Source of the DNA: Bradyrhizobium sp. WSM1743
GTDB lineage: Bacteria; Pseudomonadota; Alphaproteobacteria; Rhizobiales; Xanthobacteraceae
Direction of reading: 5' to 3'
NCBI RefSeq assembly: GCF_000473065.1
Contig: NZ_AXAZ01000078.1
Coordinates: forward strand, 1 to 35,685
DNA length: 35,685 bases
The notes beneath the pieces were generated by a model that had not been told where the DNA came from, did no database searches, and worked only from the letters and a program-made list of their open reading frames with translations. The stretch's first letter is position 1. Each line of letters opens with the position of its first letter. The translations under genes were made by a program, and so were the position numbers. This document shows, piece after piece, positions 1 through 8,243 of this stretch.

Positions 1-1
1 C

Positions 2-283
2 GTCTTCATCTCCGGCCAGAAGCGCGGCGTCTTCGGTGTCATCAAGCACGAGCTGCGCCGCCGCTCCGCCATCGAGCCCATCATCGGACACCTGAAGACC
101 GATGGTCACCTCGGCCGATGCTACCTCAAAGGCCGCCCCGGCGATGCGGCTAACGTCATCCTCTCCGCCGTCGGTCACAACTTCCGCCGTGTCCTCACCT
201 GGCTGAGGGCTCTTTGGTGCCTGATCCTGACCACCCTCATCGCGGCCGCCAGCGACTGCTTACCGCTCAAATCGGTTTCTTAA
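2..283 (+). CDS. IS5-type transposase, C-terminal part (cut by window edge)
   Basis: Frame 2 is open from the window edge to a TAA at 281-283, giving 93 residues. The stretch around RRRSAIEPIIGHLK carries the R(3)E(6)K spacing of the third catalytic segment of DDE transposases of the IS4/IS5 superfamily, so the Glu is the likely last acidic residue of the catalytic triad. It is followed by DGHLGRCYLKGRPGDAANV and a hydrophobic tail, as in IS5-group enzymes. The N-terminal part lies outside the window, so intactness cannot be judged. I did not identify the terminal inverted repeat; the element should end between 283 and about 330, just before the asparaginase stop codon. Confidence 0.8.
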   Translation, partial: VFISGQKRGVFGVIKHELRRRSAIEPIIGHLKTDGHLGRCYLKGRPGDAANVILSAVGHNFRRVLTWLRALWCLILTTLIAAASDCLPLKSVS

Positions 284-328
284 CGGACGACTACGGCTAA
301 CCCACCCTACAAGATGTGAGCTGGCCAA

Positions 329-1468
329 TTACCACGTTGCCGTAAAGGCCCGCTGCAGCTCGGCCGGAGCCGTCACGCCGCTCGCGATCAGCAATTGGGC
401 GAGAACACGCGCCTTCTGCGGATTGAGGTCCTCGGACACGACGAAACCATTCTTGTCGTCGTCGACCTCGACGTTCCTTGTAACGAAGCCGGATCGCACC
501 CGCGTGGAGCGGACGACGAGGACGCCCTTCTTGGCCGCCGCTTCGAGCGCATCGAGCGCCGGCTTCGATGTGTTGCCGTCGCCGACGCCGGCCAGCACGA
601 TGCCCTTGGCGCCGTGCGAAATGGCGTCCTCGATGGGAACGGCATCCATGTTGGCGTGCGAGTAGACGATCGCGACCCGCGGCAATTGCTCGCCTGCCGG
701 CAACTGATAGGTCGCACGCTTGACGCCCGCAGCCTGGGTCATGAAGCGGATGCCGCCGGCGGTGTCGACGTAGCCGATCGGCCCGTCATTGGGAGAGCTG
801 AACGTCTCGATGCTCGTGGTGTTGGTCTTGGTGACCGAGCGGGCGCCCTGAATCTTGTCGTTCAGCACGGCCATGACACCGCGCCCGCGCGAGCGCGGAT
901 CGCCGGCCACCTGCACCGCCTCGTAGAGATTGCCGGGACCGTCCGCGCTGATCGCCGTGGCCGGCCGCATCGAGCCGACGATCACCACCGGCTTGTCGCC
1001 GCGCACCACGTTGTCGAGAAAGAACGCGGTCTCCTCCAGCGTATCGGTGCCGTGGGTGATGACGACGCCATCGGCTTCATTCTTGTCGAAGGCGTCCTGG
1101 ATGCGGCGGGCCAGCGCAAACCAGACCTTGTCGTTCATGTCCTGGGATCCGATCGACGAAATCTGCTCGGCGTTCAGCTTGGCGAGCTTGTCCAGGCCCG
1201 GCACCGACTGCATCAGCTGCTCGCCCGTGATCTGGCCGGACTTGTAGGCGCCCGTCGCGCGCGGGTCGGCCTGGCCTGCAATGGTGCCGCCCGTCGCCAG
1301 CACGAGAATTCGGGGCAGATTGGCGACAGGGGTGTCCTTGCCGGGCTCTGCGGCCCGCGCCGTTTCGCCGAACGGCCACGAACAAAGTGCGAAGGCGACC
1401 AGCGGAACGGCAAGCATGAATGTCCGGCGTTGGCGGTGGCTTGGCGGGCTGACGGCGTGCCTGGTCAT
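329..1468 (-). CDS. ansB: type II L-asparaginase, exported
   Basis: The 379-residue product should hydrolyse L-asparagine to aspartate and ammonia in the periplasm. It has both asparaginase signatures: ATGGTIAG near residues 58-65, with the nucleophilic Thr, and THGTDTLEET near 138-147, with the Thr-Asp pair. GSQDMND (binding Ser) and the LNDKI...TKTNTT segment carrying the Lys of the second triad are also present. The N-terminus is a long signal peptide (hydrophobic LAVPLVAFALCSW, then ARA-AE) preceded by QRRTFM, which resembles a twin-arginine motif. The ATG at 1468 has a GGGAG Shine-Dalgarno nine bases upstream. The gene is monocistronic and adjacent to the transposase remnant. Class assignment is firm; glutaminase side activity cannot be read from sequence. 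Confidence 0.93.
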   Translation of the reverse strand: MTRHAVSPPSHRQRRTFMLAVPLVAFALCSWPFGETARAAEPGKDTPVANLPRILVLATGGTIAGQADPRATGAYKSGQITGEQLMQSVPGLDKLAKLNAEQISSIGSQDMNDKVWFALARRIQDAFDKNEADGVVITHGTDTLEETAFFLDNVVRGDKPVVIVGSMRPATAISADGPGNLYEAVQVAGDPRSRGRGVMAVLNDKIQGARSVTKTNTTSIETFSSPNDGPIGYVDTAGGIRFMTQAAGVKRATYQLPAGEQLPRVAIVYSHANMDAVPIEDAISHGAKGIVLAGVGDGNTSKPALDALEAAAKKGVLVVRSTRVRSGFVTRNVEVDDDKNGFVVSEDLNPQKARVLAQLLIASGVTAPAELQRAFTATW

Positions 1469-1549
1469 CGAATGTTTCTCCCGTTTAAGTAGGCATCAAC
1501 ATTCGACCCGCCCATTTGGGCGAAGATGGGTCGTCCTCGCCGCTTTCCG

Positions 1550-2311
1550 CTACGGGTTGTTAGGCCGCGGCATAAAATGGTCGAGCAACCCCGTCGGGAG
1601 CGGAAACACCACGGTCGACGACCGTTCACCGGCGATGTCGTGCAGAGCCGCGAAGTATCGCAGCTGCATGGCCTGAGGCTCCTGCGCCAGGATCCGGCCG
1701 GCTTCGACGAGCTTTTCGGCGGCTTGCTGCTCGCCCATCGCATTGATCACCTTGGCCCGCCGTAAGCGCTCCGCCTCAGCCTGTTTGGCAATCGCGCGAA
1801 CCATGGTTTCATTGATATCGACGTCCTTGATCTCGATGCCGGTGACCTTGATGCCCCAGATGTCAGTCTGCTTGTCCAGGATCTCCTGGATGTCGGCGTT
1901 CAACCTGTCGCGCTCGGCAAGCATCTCGTCGAGCTCATGCTTGCCGAGCACCGAACGCAACGTGGTCTGGGCGAGCTGGCTGGTCGCCGCCATGAAGTCG
2001 CCGACCTTGATGATGGCGCGCTCGGGGTCGACGATGCGGAAATACAATACGGCGTTGACCTTGACGGACACGTTGTCCCGCGAAATCACGTCCTGCGGCG
2101 GCACGACCTGCACCATCACCCGCAGGTCGACCTTGACGAGTTGCTGCACGATCGGGACGAGGAGGATGAGGCCCGGACCCTTCACACCGGTAAAGCGGCC
2201 AAGCGTGAAGACGACGCCGCGCTCGTATTCGCGCAGGATTCGAATAGCCTGGGATAGAAACACGACGACAAGCAGCGCAAGCGCCGCATACGTCAGATAT
2301 TCCAGCATCAT
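1550..2311 (-). CDS. slipin / stomatin-like SPFH membrane protein
   Basis: The 253-residue protein has one N-terminal membrane segment (about residues 5-25) followed by the SPFH/band 7 domain. Typical segments are YERGVVFTLGRF, KGPGLILLVPIV and RVMVQVVPPQDVISRDNVSV. A charged helical region from about residue 185 (AKQAEAERLRRAKVINAMGE) should form the oligomerising coiled coil. Prokaryotic slipins partner with NfeD proteins in the same operon, and here the ATG overlaps the nfeD stop by four bases (ATGA), so the two are almost certainly co-transcribed and translationally coupled. The family scaffolds membrane microdomains; the exact client here is unknown. Its length fits the short slipin (p-stomatin) class rather than flotillins. 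Confidence 0.93.
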   Translation of the reverse strand: MMLEYLTYAALALLVVVFLSQAIRILREYERGVVFTLGRFTGVKGPGLILLVPIVQQLVKVDLRVMVQVVPPQDVISRDNVSVKVNAVLYFRIVDPERAIIKVGDFMAATSQLAQTTLRSVLGKHELDEMLAERDRLNADIQEILDKQTDIWGIKVTGIEIKDVDINETMVRAIAKQAEAERLRRAKVINAMGEQQAAEKLVEAGRILAQEPQAMQLRYFAALHDIAGERSSTVVFPLPTGLLDHFMPRPNNP

Positions 2312-3714
2312 GATGTACCTCCCTCGCCTGTCCGGGCGGGTGTGCGGCGTATCAGCAGCGTCAGGTCGATGACATTGGCGATTTCCACCGTCTCTCCGGG
2401 CTTGAACGTTTCGGCGCCGCGCGCCTGCCAGCGCTCACCATGGGCGAACACATGACCTTCGTTCCCGTTCCAGTCGAGAACCTCGGCGGGCAAGCCGCGC
2501 ATGGCCTGTGCGCCGACCAGCGCGGGAGCTTTGCGGGCGCGCCGAAGCGAACCAAGCACGATCAGAGCAAAGCCGCTGAACACTACCGCAGTGGTGCCGA
2601 TCACCCACCACGACAGTTGGTAGCCAGGCGCCTCGCTCCTGAAAAGCATCATTGCTCCCAACACGAAAGCGATGATCCCTCCGAAGCCGACCACCACGGT
2701 CGGGTTGAAGGCTTCGACAGTGAGAAGCACGAGTCCCACCAGCATCAGGGCGAGGCCGGCATAGTTGATCGGCAGCAGATTGAGCGCATAGAGGCCGATC
2801 AGCAGGCAGATCGCACCGACGACTCCGGGAGCGACGGCTCCGGGAGACATGAATTCGAAGATCAGCCCGTAAATGCCGACCATCAGGAGAATGAACGCCA
2901 CGTTCGGGTCGGTGATGACCGCCAGGAAGCGGGATATCCGTCCGGGCTCAATGGCTTCGACGACAGCATCCTTTGTGACGAGGCGTTGCGTCTTGCCGCC
3001 TGCAAGCTCCACCACACGGCCATCAACCTGCCGCAGCAATTCAGCCTGATCGCGCGCGACGAGTTCAATGGCATGCGCCTCCAGTGCGCCGTTGGCAGAG
3101 AGTGTTGCAGCCTCGCGGACCGCCTTCTCTGCCCAGTCCGCATTGCGGTTGCGCAGTTCGGCGAGGCTGCGGATAAAAGCGACGGCATCGTTCGTGGCCT
3201 TCGCCGTCATCGCGTCCTTCGGCTCATCCTTCTTGTCTTTGCCCTCCTTGTCGGGTGTGCCGCTCGGCAGAACCGGAAGCGGCCCGCCAATCTGGACCGG
3301 CGTCGCCGCACCGATATTGGTGCCCGGTGCCATCGCCGCGATGTGAGTCGCATAAAGGATATAGGTCCCCGCGCTCGCCGCGTGGGCGCCCGAGGGAGCG
3401 ACATAGCCGATGACGGGGACCGGCGAGGCGAGCACATCCGCGATGATCTCGCGCATGCTGGAATTGAGCCCGCCGGGAGTGTTCATTCTCAGAAGCACGA
3501 CCTCGGCGCGCCGTTCGCTCGCCGTGGCCAAAGCCTCCCGCACGTAGCTGGCTGACGCCGGGCCAATGGCGCCGTCGATCGAAACGATCAGTGCAAGCCG
3601 GCCGCTCTCCTCCGCTGAGCTGGGAAGGAGGCAGCAGGTCAAAGCCACGACGGTGATCGCCGTAACGAGGGCCGCCTTCATGGTCTGCACGGCAAGGGCT
3701 CCCTTGCAGAGCAT
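2308..3714 (-). CDS. nfeD: NfeD family membrane-bound serine protease
   Basis: The long-form NfeD protein (468 residues) has a signal segment, a ClpP-class protease domain (about residues 40-230), membrane segments between about 265 and 395, and a C-terminal OB-fold NfeD domain. The protease part shows LLRMNTPGGLNSSMREII and PSGAHAASAGTYI, where the Ser in AASAG is the expected nucleophile; the catalytic Lys lies further on. Related archaeal enzymes cleave the C-terminus of the partner stomatin, and the slipin gene follows with a four-base overlap. The frame opens at 3714, but the internal ATG at 3681 gives a cleaner signal peptide (MKAALVTAITVVALTCCLL), so the true start may be 3681; neither has a strong ribosome site. 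Confidence 0.9.
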   Translation of the reverse strand: MLCKGALAVQTMKAALVTAITVVALTCCLLPSSAEESGRLALIVSIDGAIGPASASYVREALATASERRAEVVLLRMNTPGGLNSSMREIIADVLASPVPVIGYVAPSGAHAASAGTYILYATHIAAMAPGTNIGAATPVQIGGPLPVLPSGTPDKEGKDKKDEPKDAMTAKATNDAVAFIRSLAELRNRNADWAEKAVREAATLSANGALEAHAIELVARDQAELLRQVDGRVVELAGGKTQRLVTKDAVVEAIEPGRISRFLAVITDPNVAFILLMVGIYGLIFEFMSPGAVAPGVVGAICLLIGLYALNLLPINYAGLALMLVGLVLLTVEAFNPTVVVGFGGIIAFVLGAMMLFRSEAPGYQLSWWVIGTTAVVFSGFALIVLGSLRRARKAPALVGAQAMRGLPAEVLDWNGNEGHVFAHGERWQARGAETFKPGETVEIANVIDLTLLIRRTPARTGEGGTS

Positions 3715-3871
3715 ATGGTGTTCCCGTCCTGAACCTCAATGCTGCGCGTGGAGGCCAACGTTGCGATTGTGCAACGCAATGGGAATGCCCATGCAGGATG
3801 GCGATGTGATCGGCTGAACAGAGGCAGTGGCGGACCATGCCGACGGCTGATCCGCCCTGCGCCAGGCGCTG

Positions 3872-4075
3872 CTACCGCGTTACCCTCAGGCCGTCCGCTC
3901 CGATTGCGCCGAACGTGCTCGCTATGATCTCGCTCGTCGGCTGCATGCCGCCGAGCGACCAGTGCGAAGGCTCCTGCTCCTCGATCCTGACCCAGACGTT
4001 GCGGCGGAAATCCGGGTTGCCCTGCCCCTCGACCTCGACCAGGACATCGGTGACGCGGGCCTCCTGGTCCGCCGC
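3872..4075 (-). pseudogene. tautomerase-family gene remnant, 3' half only
   Basis: Reading leftward from about 4075 to the TAG at 3872-3874, the protein segment ARVTDVLVEVEGQ ... NVWVRIEEQEPSHWSLGG ends in GADGLRVTR. The V-W-V-R-I-E-E ... W-S-L-G-G pattern is that of the C-terminal half of 4-oxalocrotonate tautomerase-like proteins. The frame stays open further right, but there it is antisense to an AraC-type helix-turn-helix sequence and no longer resembles a tautomerase. The N-terminus with the catalytic Pro-1 is therefore missing. The assignment rests on family resemblance read by eye. Confidence 0.6.
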
Positions 4076-4366
4076 GCCGGCAAGGTCCCGATGACGGTCA
4101 AGCGCCTCGCCGACGCGCTCGGCCTCAGCGAGCGTACGCTGAACCGCAAATTCCAGGAGCTCACGCACGAGCCGGCGCAATCTTTCCTCATGCGTCGCCG
4201 TGTCGAGCACGCGCGCACGCTGCTGGAATCGACGACGCAGCCGATCAAGACCATCGCGCGCGCCGCCGGCTATGAGGACGAGAGCAGCTTTCGCAAGGCG
4301 TTCCGCAAGCTGACCTCGATGTCACCGCAGGCCTACCGCACGCGACGGACGGAGCAGACGATGTGA
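4076..4366 (+). pseudogene. AraC/GlxA-type regulator remnant, DNA-binding domain only
   Basis: From about 4085 to the TGA at 4364-4366 the frame encodes an AraC double helix-turn-helix domain: VKRLADALGLSERTLNRKFQ, then RRRVEHARTLLESTTQPI, then AARAAGYEDESSFRKAFRK and MSPQAYRTRR. GlxA-type regulators normally have about 200 residues of DJ-1/PfpI-like domain ahead of this, which is absent. The in-frame sequence from 3962 to about 4085 has no regulator resemblance; it is the antisense of the tautomerase remnant. A short domain-only protein could still be made from ATG 3962 or 4091, but loss of the sensor domain makes a decayed gene more likely. Confidence 0.65.
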
Positions 4367-4623
4367 GACGTGAGCGCGTCTCCGATTCGACCGCACTGGT
4401 GCGATGAACCTTGTGCCACGGAGCCTTCAGCTTTCGTTCCGCATCTGACTCCAGTTCGTTCTCAAAGAACAAATCAGAGCCGCAAAAATCGGGACGAAGC
4501 AATTCCTACTGATTGGTTTATTCCGTCCGGAATTTGGAATGCGCATTGGACCTGGCGCAGTCGTCGCAGCTTCCCATCGCAAGCGCGGCGAAGACCGCGA
4601 GGAAGAGCCGAAGCGCGGCATCG

Positions 4624-5232
4624 TCACTTGTCCGGAAAGTTGACGCCAATCTCCGTCACCACCGGCGCCCATTTCACCAGCGTTGCGTTGTCGGAGGCGA
4701 TCTTCACGCCGTCACCGGAGAGCGACCTCGGCGCACCGGACTTCTTGCCGAAGCGGATGGTGACGGTGCAGCCGTCTTGCAGCGGTCGGCTGAGCGCGCC
4801 GCCCTTCCAGTCCGTGACGAAGCCGCCATAGTCCCATTCAAAGCCGCTGACGAGGAACGGCTTGCCGTTCGCCTTCTGCACGTTGGCAAGGCTCGATCCG
4901 ACGGTGATGCCGCCGATGCTCCAGCGGCTGATCTTGGCCTCGCGCAGGATCAGGCCGGAGGCACGCCCGGCCTTGTCGTCGGTGAAGGCAATCTCGATGC
5001 GGCGGTCCATCGCCTTTGGAAACAGCACGAGACCCCTATATTTTTCACCCTCGGCGCCCGCCAGCTCCTGCGTCACAGCGTCCTTGCCGTAACGCTGCTT
5101 CAGAGTTTTCTCGGTGTCCTCGGGCGCCACGGGCGAAGCGCAGGTGATCGGGCCGTCCTGAGGCGGGGCGCTTTGTGCGAATGCGGGGGGCGCGAGCAGA
5201 ATAAGGGCCGTAGCAGTCAGGCTGCGTATCAT
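4624..5232 (-). CDS. exported protein of unknown function
   Basis: I do not recognise this 202-residue protein. It begins with a standard Sec signal peptide (MIRSLTATALILLAPPAFA, cleavage before QSAPP), so it should be periplasmic. The mature part has one Cys near the start (ITCASP) and one near the end (DGCTVTI), which could form a disulfide, and many beta-type stretches (GLVLFPKAMDRRIEIAFTDD, ISRWSIGGITVGSSLANVQ). The GITVGSS ... VQKANGKPF segment resembles lipocalin-like or stress-response periplasmic proteins only loosely. It ends about 260 bases from the AraC remnant and is followed upstream by a partial palindromic repeat. It appears to be monocistronic. Confidence 0.75.
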   Translation of the reverse strand: MIRSLTATALILLAPPAFAQSAPPQDGPITCASPVAPEDTEKTLKQRYGKDAVTQELAGAEGEKYRGLVLFPKAMDRRIEIAFTDDKAGRASGLILREAKISRWSIGGITVGSSLANVQKANGKPFLVSGFEWDYGGFVTDWKGGALSRPLQDGCTVTIRFGKKSGAPRSLSGDGVKIASDNATLVKWAPVVTEIGVNFPDK

Positions 5233-5277
5233 AGGGCGCCATTCCAGTTTCGGAGTTGTCAGCGGATCGCGGAAAGA

Positions 5278-5312
5278 CTCTGGATGTGCTTCGCTGCGCT
5301 CGCAATGACGGC
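5278..5312. repeat. single arm of a dispersed palindromic repeat
   Basis: The stretch reads CTGGATGTGCTTCGCTGCGC and continues TCGCAATGAC. It matches one arm of the full inverted repeat at 12140-12224 (CTGGATTGCTTCG...CTCGCAATGAC). No second arm is visible nearby, so it is a half copy between the exported protein gene and the amidotransferase gene. Confidence 0.6.
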
Positions 5313-5346
5313 GTGGCGAGAGCCGGCCCCAAACCTCGTCATGTGC

Positions 5347-6120
5347 CTACGCCGCCGCCTTCTGCCTTGCCACCAGCGCTTCGCCAAAGGCCTCGAACAG
5401 CTTGCGGTTGATCGGATTGTGCTGCGGGTCGTACTCCGCATGCCATTGCACGCCGAGCGCAAAGGTCGGGGCCTCCGCGATGCGGATCGCCTCGATGGTG
5501 CCGTCCTCAGCGACGCCCTCGATCAGCACGCGCTTGCCGGGATCGAGAATGCCCTGGCCGTGCAGCGAATTGACCCTGATTTTCTCGCAGCCGAGAATCG
5601 TTGCAAGCGCCCCTCCTGGCGTCAGATCGACATCGTGACGGTCGGCGAACACCACGGTCGGATCGGGATGGATCTCGCCGTTCTCAAGCCGGGGCATGCG
5701 GTGGTTCATCCGGCCGGGGATCTCGCGGATCTCGGGGTGCAGCGAGCCGCCGAAGGCGACGTTCATCTCCTGCAGGCCGCGACAGATGCCGAACAGCGGG
5801 ATGCCGCGGGCGACGCAGGCGACCGAAAGGGCCAGCGCGACCTCGTCGCGGTGGATGTCATAGGGCTCGTGCTTTTCGCAAGGGTCGACGTTGAAACGGG
5901 TCGGGTGCACGTTGGCGCGGGCGCCGGTGAGGATGATGCCGTCCACGGTATCGAGCAGCGCCCCGATGTCGGTGATGTCAGGGGAGCCTGCAAACATCAC
6001 CGGCAAGCCGCCGGAGACCTCGGCCACGGCGCGCAGGTTTCGCTCGCCCACCATCTGGACCTGAAATCGATTTTCGACGCGATGGGAATTCCCGATCACG
6101 CCGACGACCGGCTTTCTCAT
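5347..6120 (-). CDS. gamma-glutamyl-gamma-aminobutyrate hydrolase family (class I glutamine amidotransferase-like)
   Basis: The 257-residue enzyme of the PuuD/peptidase C26 family would cleave a gamma-glutamyl amide. The nucleophile elbow is PLFGICRGLQEMNVAFGG, with Cys in GICRG, and the His of the triad is in LGVQWHAEYD near the C-terminus. DGIILTGARANVHP precedes the elbow as in other family members. The ATG at 6120 (MRKPVVGVIG) is chosen because it begins at the first beta strand; the frame stays open to 6147 but without homology. GGGAGG lies upstream of this ATG at slightly long spacing. No polyamine or putrescine genes flank it, so the true substrate is uncertain. It is divergent from the AI-2E-family permease. 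Confidence 0.88.
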   Translation of the reverse strand: MRKPVVGVIGNSHRVENRFQVQMVGERNLRAVAEVSGGLPVMFAGSPDITDIGALLDTVDGIILTGARANVHPTRFNVDPCEKHEPYDIHRDEVALALSVACVARGIPLFGICRGLQEMNVAFGGSLHPEIREIPGRMNHRMPRLENGEIHPDPTVVFADRHDVDLTPGGALATILGCEKIRVNSLHGQGILDPGKRVLIEGVAEDGTIEAIRIAEAPTFALGVQWHAEYDPQHNPINRKLFEAFGEALVARQKAAA

Positions 6121-6396
6121 CTGTCGTTCCGCGCCTCCCGATAACAAGATTCTTCAAACATGCCCCTCCGATGGAACAAATTCAACAGAAGGGATCGCGG
6201 GACGGCAATGCTATTTTCGCGCAATGCCCGGCCTGGAGGACCCTTGGCAGACTGGGACGGCTGCTCCGATCGGTCGGAGGGGTCTACAGCCCCGCGGCGA
6301 TGACAAGCGCACCAAACCGGCACGCGCCCCGCTTGATCCCCGGCAGGATTTCGCGAAAGAGTGCGTTGGCGCCGCCTCCCTCGAAAAGGACCTCAT

Positions 6397-7548
6397 GTGA
6401 CGATTCCCAGAGATGAACGCCCCCGCACCCGCAGCGACCTGGCGCGGGATCAGGCCTGGGCGATTTCCGTCGGAGGCATCGGCGTCGTGCTGTTCACCGC
6501 CCTGCTCGCCTTCACCTGGTATTTTGCGGCCACCCTGCTGCTGATCTTCACCGGCATGCTGCTCGGCCTCGGCCTCAACGCGCTGGTCAATGCGCTCGGC
6601 CGCCGGGTCCACTTGCCTCACACGGTCCGACTTGCGATCGTCTGTGTCGCGCTCGCTTGGCTTCTGGCAGGCATCGCCTATCTCGGCGGCGCCACCATTG
6701 CTGAGCAGGCCTCGGTGCTGAGCAAGACCATCAAGTCGCAGATCACAAATGTCAGGTCCTTCCTCGAGAACCACGGCATCGACACCAGCTTCTTCGATCT
6801 CGGCAACGCTGCCTCGGACTCCTCGACCAACCCCTCGTCGGAGGCGACACCCGCGCCGGCTGCGCCCTCGCGCGGTCCCTTGCCCGGCGCCGGCGCGCTC
6901 GCCTCCAGCGGCGGAGCGATCGTGAGCCAGACCCTCAAACTGCTGCTCGGCACCATTCACGGCGTGGGCAACATCTTCATCGTGCTGTTCCTGGGCCTTG
7001 CCTTCGCCGCCCAGCCCAGCGTCTATCATGACGGCCTGCTGTTCCTCGCACCGGCGAGGCACCGCACGCGTGTCGCCCTCGTCATCGACCGTACAGCCGA
7101 GACGCTGGAGCGCTGGCTGATCGCCCAGATCGTCGTCATGATCGCGGTCGGTGTCGTGACCTGGATCGGGCTTGCCGTCATCGGCATCCCCGGCGCGTTC
7201 ATCTTAGGGATCCAGGCGGGCCTGCTCGCCTTTGTCCCGACCGTCGGAGCCATCATCGCCGGCGTCATCGTCGTGCTGGCGAGCCTCGCCTCGGGCTGGA
7301 TCCCGGCTTTGTCGGCGTTTCTGCTCTTCATGGGCGTCCACGCCATGGAAAGCTACGTGCTGACGCCGATCCTGCAGCGGCAGGCGCTGGACATCCCGCC
7401 GGCCACGCTGTTCGCGTTCCAGATCCTGCTCGGCGTCGTGTTCGGCATCTGGGGCCTCGCGCTGGCGCTGCCGTTGGTCGCCATCGCCAAGGTCATGATC
7501 GACCATTTCAAGACGTATGAGGCGCCGCCTCTGGCGGAGGCGGCGTGA
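6397..7548 (+). CDS. AI-2E family transporter (PerM/YdiK-like membrane protein)
   Basis: The 383-residue polytopic membrane protein has segments at about residues 22-60 (VLFTALLAFTWYFAATLLLIF), 75-100, 195-215, 245-300 and 320-370. The later region with IGIPGAFILGIQAGLLAFVP and the GxxxxxxxALAxPLVAI end is typical of the AI-2E transporter/PerM family. A periplasmic loop of about 70 residues is rich in Ser, Pro and Ala (NAASDSSTNPSS). Family members include the E. coli autoinducer-2 exporter TqsA and Na+/H+ antiporters, so the substrate cannot be deduced. I chose GTG 6397 because AAAAGGA lies six bases upstream; the frame is open from 6361. A GCCGCCTC/GAGGCGGC hairpin covers the last codons. 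Confidence 0.87.
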   Translation: MTIPRDERPRTRSDLARDQAWAISVGGIGVVLFTALLAFTWYFAATLLLIFTGMLLGLGLNALVNALGRRVHLPHTVRLAIVCVALAWLLAGIAYLGGATIAEQASVLSKTIKSQITNVRSFLENHGIDTSFFDLGNAASDSSTNPSSEATPAPAAPSRGPLPGAGALASSGGAIVSQTLKLLLGTIHGVGNIFIVLFLGLAFAAQPSVYHDGLLFLAPARHRTRVALVIDRTAETLERWLIAQIVVMIAVGVVTWIGLAVIGIPGAFILGIQAGLLAFVPTVGAIIAGVIVVLASLASGWIPALSAFLLFMGVHAMESYVLTPILQRQALDIPPATLFAFQILLGVVFGIWGLALALPLVAIAKVMIDHFKTYEAPPLAEAA

Positions 7549-7555
7549 GCCTCGC

Positions 7556-7852
7556 TCAGCTCGTCAGCACGGTCTCGGTGTGCTCGACCTCCGGGGGCGC
7601 GGCAAAATACTGGCCGACCAGGCCGCGCCATTCGGTGAAATTCTCCGAGCCGCGGAAATCGACGGTGTGGTTCTCCAGCGTCGCCCATTTCACCATCAGC
7701 CGGTAGCGTTGCGGCTTCTCGATCGACTTGTGCAGCTCGAAACCATGAAAGCCCTTGGAGCGGCCGAAGGCGGCCTTGGCCTTGGCAACGGCAGCTTCAA
7801 AGTCCTTCTCGCTGCCCGGCTTGACGTCGATTTGCGCGATCTCGGTGATCAT
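7556..7852 (-). CDS. antibiotic biosynthesis monooxygenase-fold protein
   Basis: A 98-residue single-domain protein of the ABM superfamily (dimeric ferredoxin-like fold). It opens with the characteristic first strand and GSE turn (ITEIAQIDVKPGSEKDFEAAV), contains GFHGFELHKSI as the second strand, and the later YRLMVKWATLENHTVDF / FTEWRGLVGQYF region. Members include heme-degrading and quinol monooxygenases and stress proteins without proven enzymatic role. A good ribosome site (GGGTGGA) precedes the ATG at 7852. It is convergent with the AI-2E-family gene, with only seven bases between stops. No heme-uptake genes are nearby, so a heme role is not supported by context. Confidence 0.85.
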   Translation of the reverse strand: MITEIAQIDVKPGSEKDFEAAVAKAKAAFGRSKGFHGFELHKSIEKPQRYRLMVKWATLENHTVDFRGSENFTEWRGLVGQYFAAPPEVEHTETVLTS

Positions 7853-7901
7853 CGGTTTCCACCCTTTTGTTGATGGCCGTGTCTACCGCAGACCGCGACA
7901 A

Positions 7902-7926
7902 AGAAAAAGGCGCCGAAACGGCGCCC
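7902..7926 (-). terminator. rho-independent terminator
   Basis: GGCGCCG-AAA-CGGCGCC (7909-7925) is a perfect seven-base stem. On the minus strand it is followed by a T run (the AAAAA at 7904-7908). It lies 25 bases beyond the stop of the small membrane protein gene, which it should terminate. Confidence 0.8.
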
Positions 7927-7950
7927 TGCCCGGCAGGAAACTGCAGGCCT

Positions 7951-8187
7951 TCAGGCGAACAGCAGGACCGTGCCCGCGACGATCAGCGCACAACCGGCGA
8001 ACAGCGCGAGCGGCCAGTAGCTGCGCCTCGGCGTGTAGTGGCCCTGCGCGCGGCGCTCGGTGATCAGCGCCGTCTCGTATTCATCCGCGGTCGAGAACAG
8101 ACAGGCGAAACCGCCGCGTGCCGAGGCCGCAGCGGCTTCGAGCGACATCAGGGTGGCTTGCGGATTCTGTCGACGGATCGATTCCAT
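7951..8187 (-). CDS. small single-span membrane protein, unknown function
   Basis: The 78-residue product has a soluble N-terminal part, a basic patch (TPRRSYW) and one C-terminal membrane helix (WPLALFAGCALIVAGTVLLFA) ending at the last residue, so it is probably tail-anchored in the inner membrane. Reality of the gene is supported by the hydrophobic helix and by a terminator immediately downstream. The start is unsure: ATG 8187 and ATG 8148 (MSLEAAAAS) are both possible, and neither has a clear ribosome site. I do not recognise the family. Confidence 0.6.
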   Translation of the reverse strand: MESIRRQNPQATLMSLEAAAASARGGFACLFSTADEYETALITERRAQGHYTPRRSYWPLALFAGCALIVAGTVLLFA

Positions 8188-8243
8188 ATCGGAATGGTAT
8201 GGGATCGAATGGTAAACAGAAGATTACCGCAAGGCCCCGCGGC

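Noticed and set aside
3962..4084. Upstream in-frame part of the AraC remnant as a genuine N-terminus
   Set aside because: This part is antisense to the tautomerase-like remnant and has no resemblance to a GlxA sensor domain.
4513..6144. Long open plus-strand frame of 543 codons
   Set aside because: It is antisense to the exported-protein and amidotransferase genes; its composition is Arg/His/Ala-rich shadow sequence without domains.
7524..7544. Terminator at the end of the AI-2E-family gene
   Set aside because: GCCGCCTC/GAGGCGGC forms a stem but lies inside the coding sequence and has no T run, so it is only noted in the gene entry.
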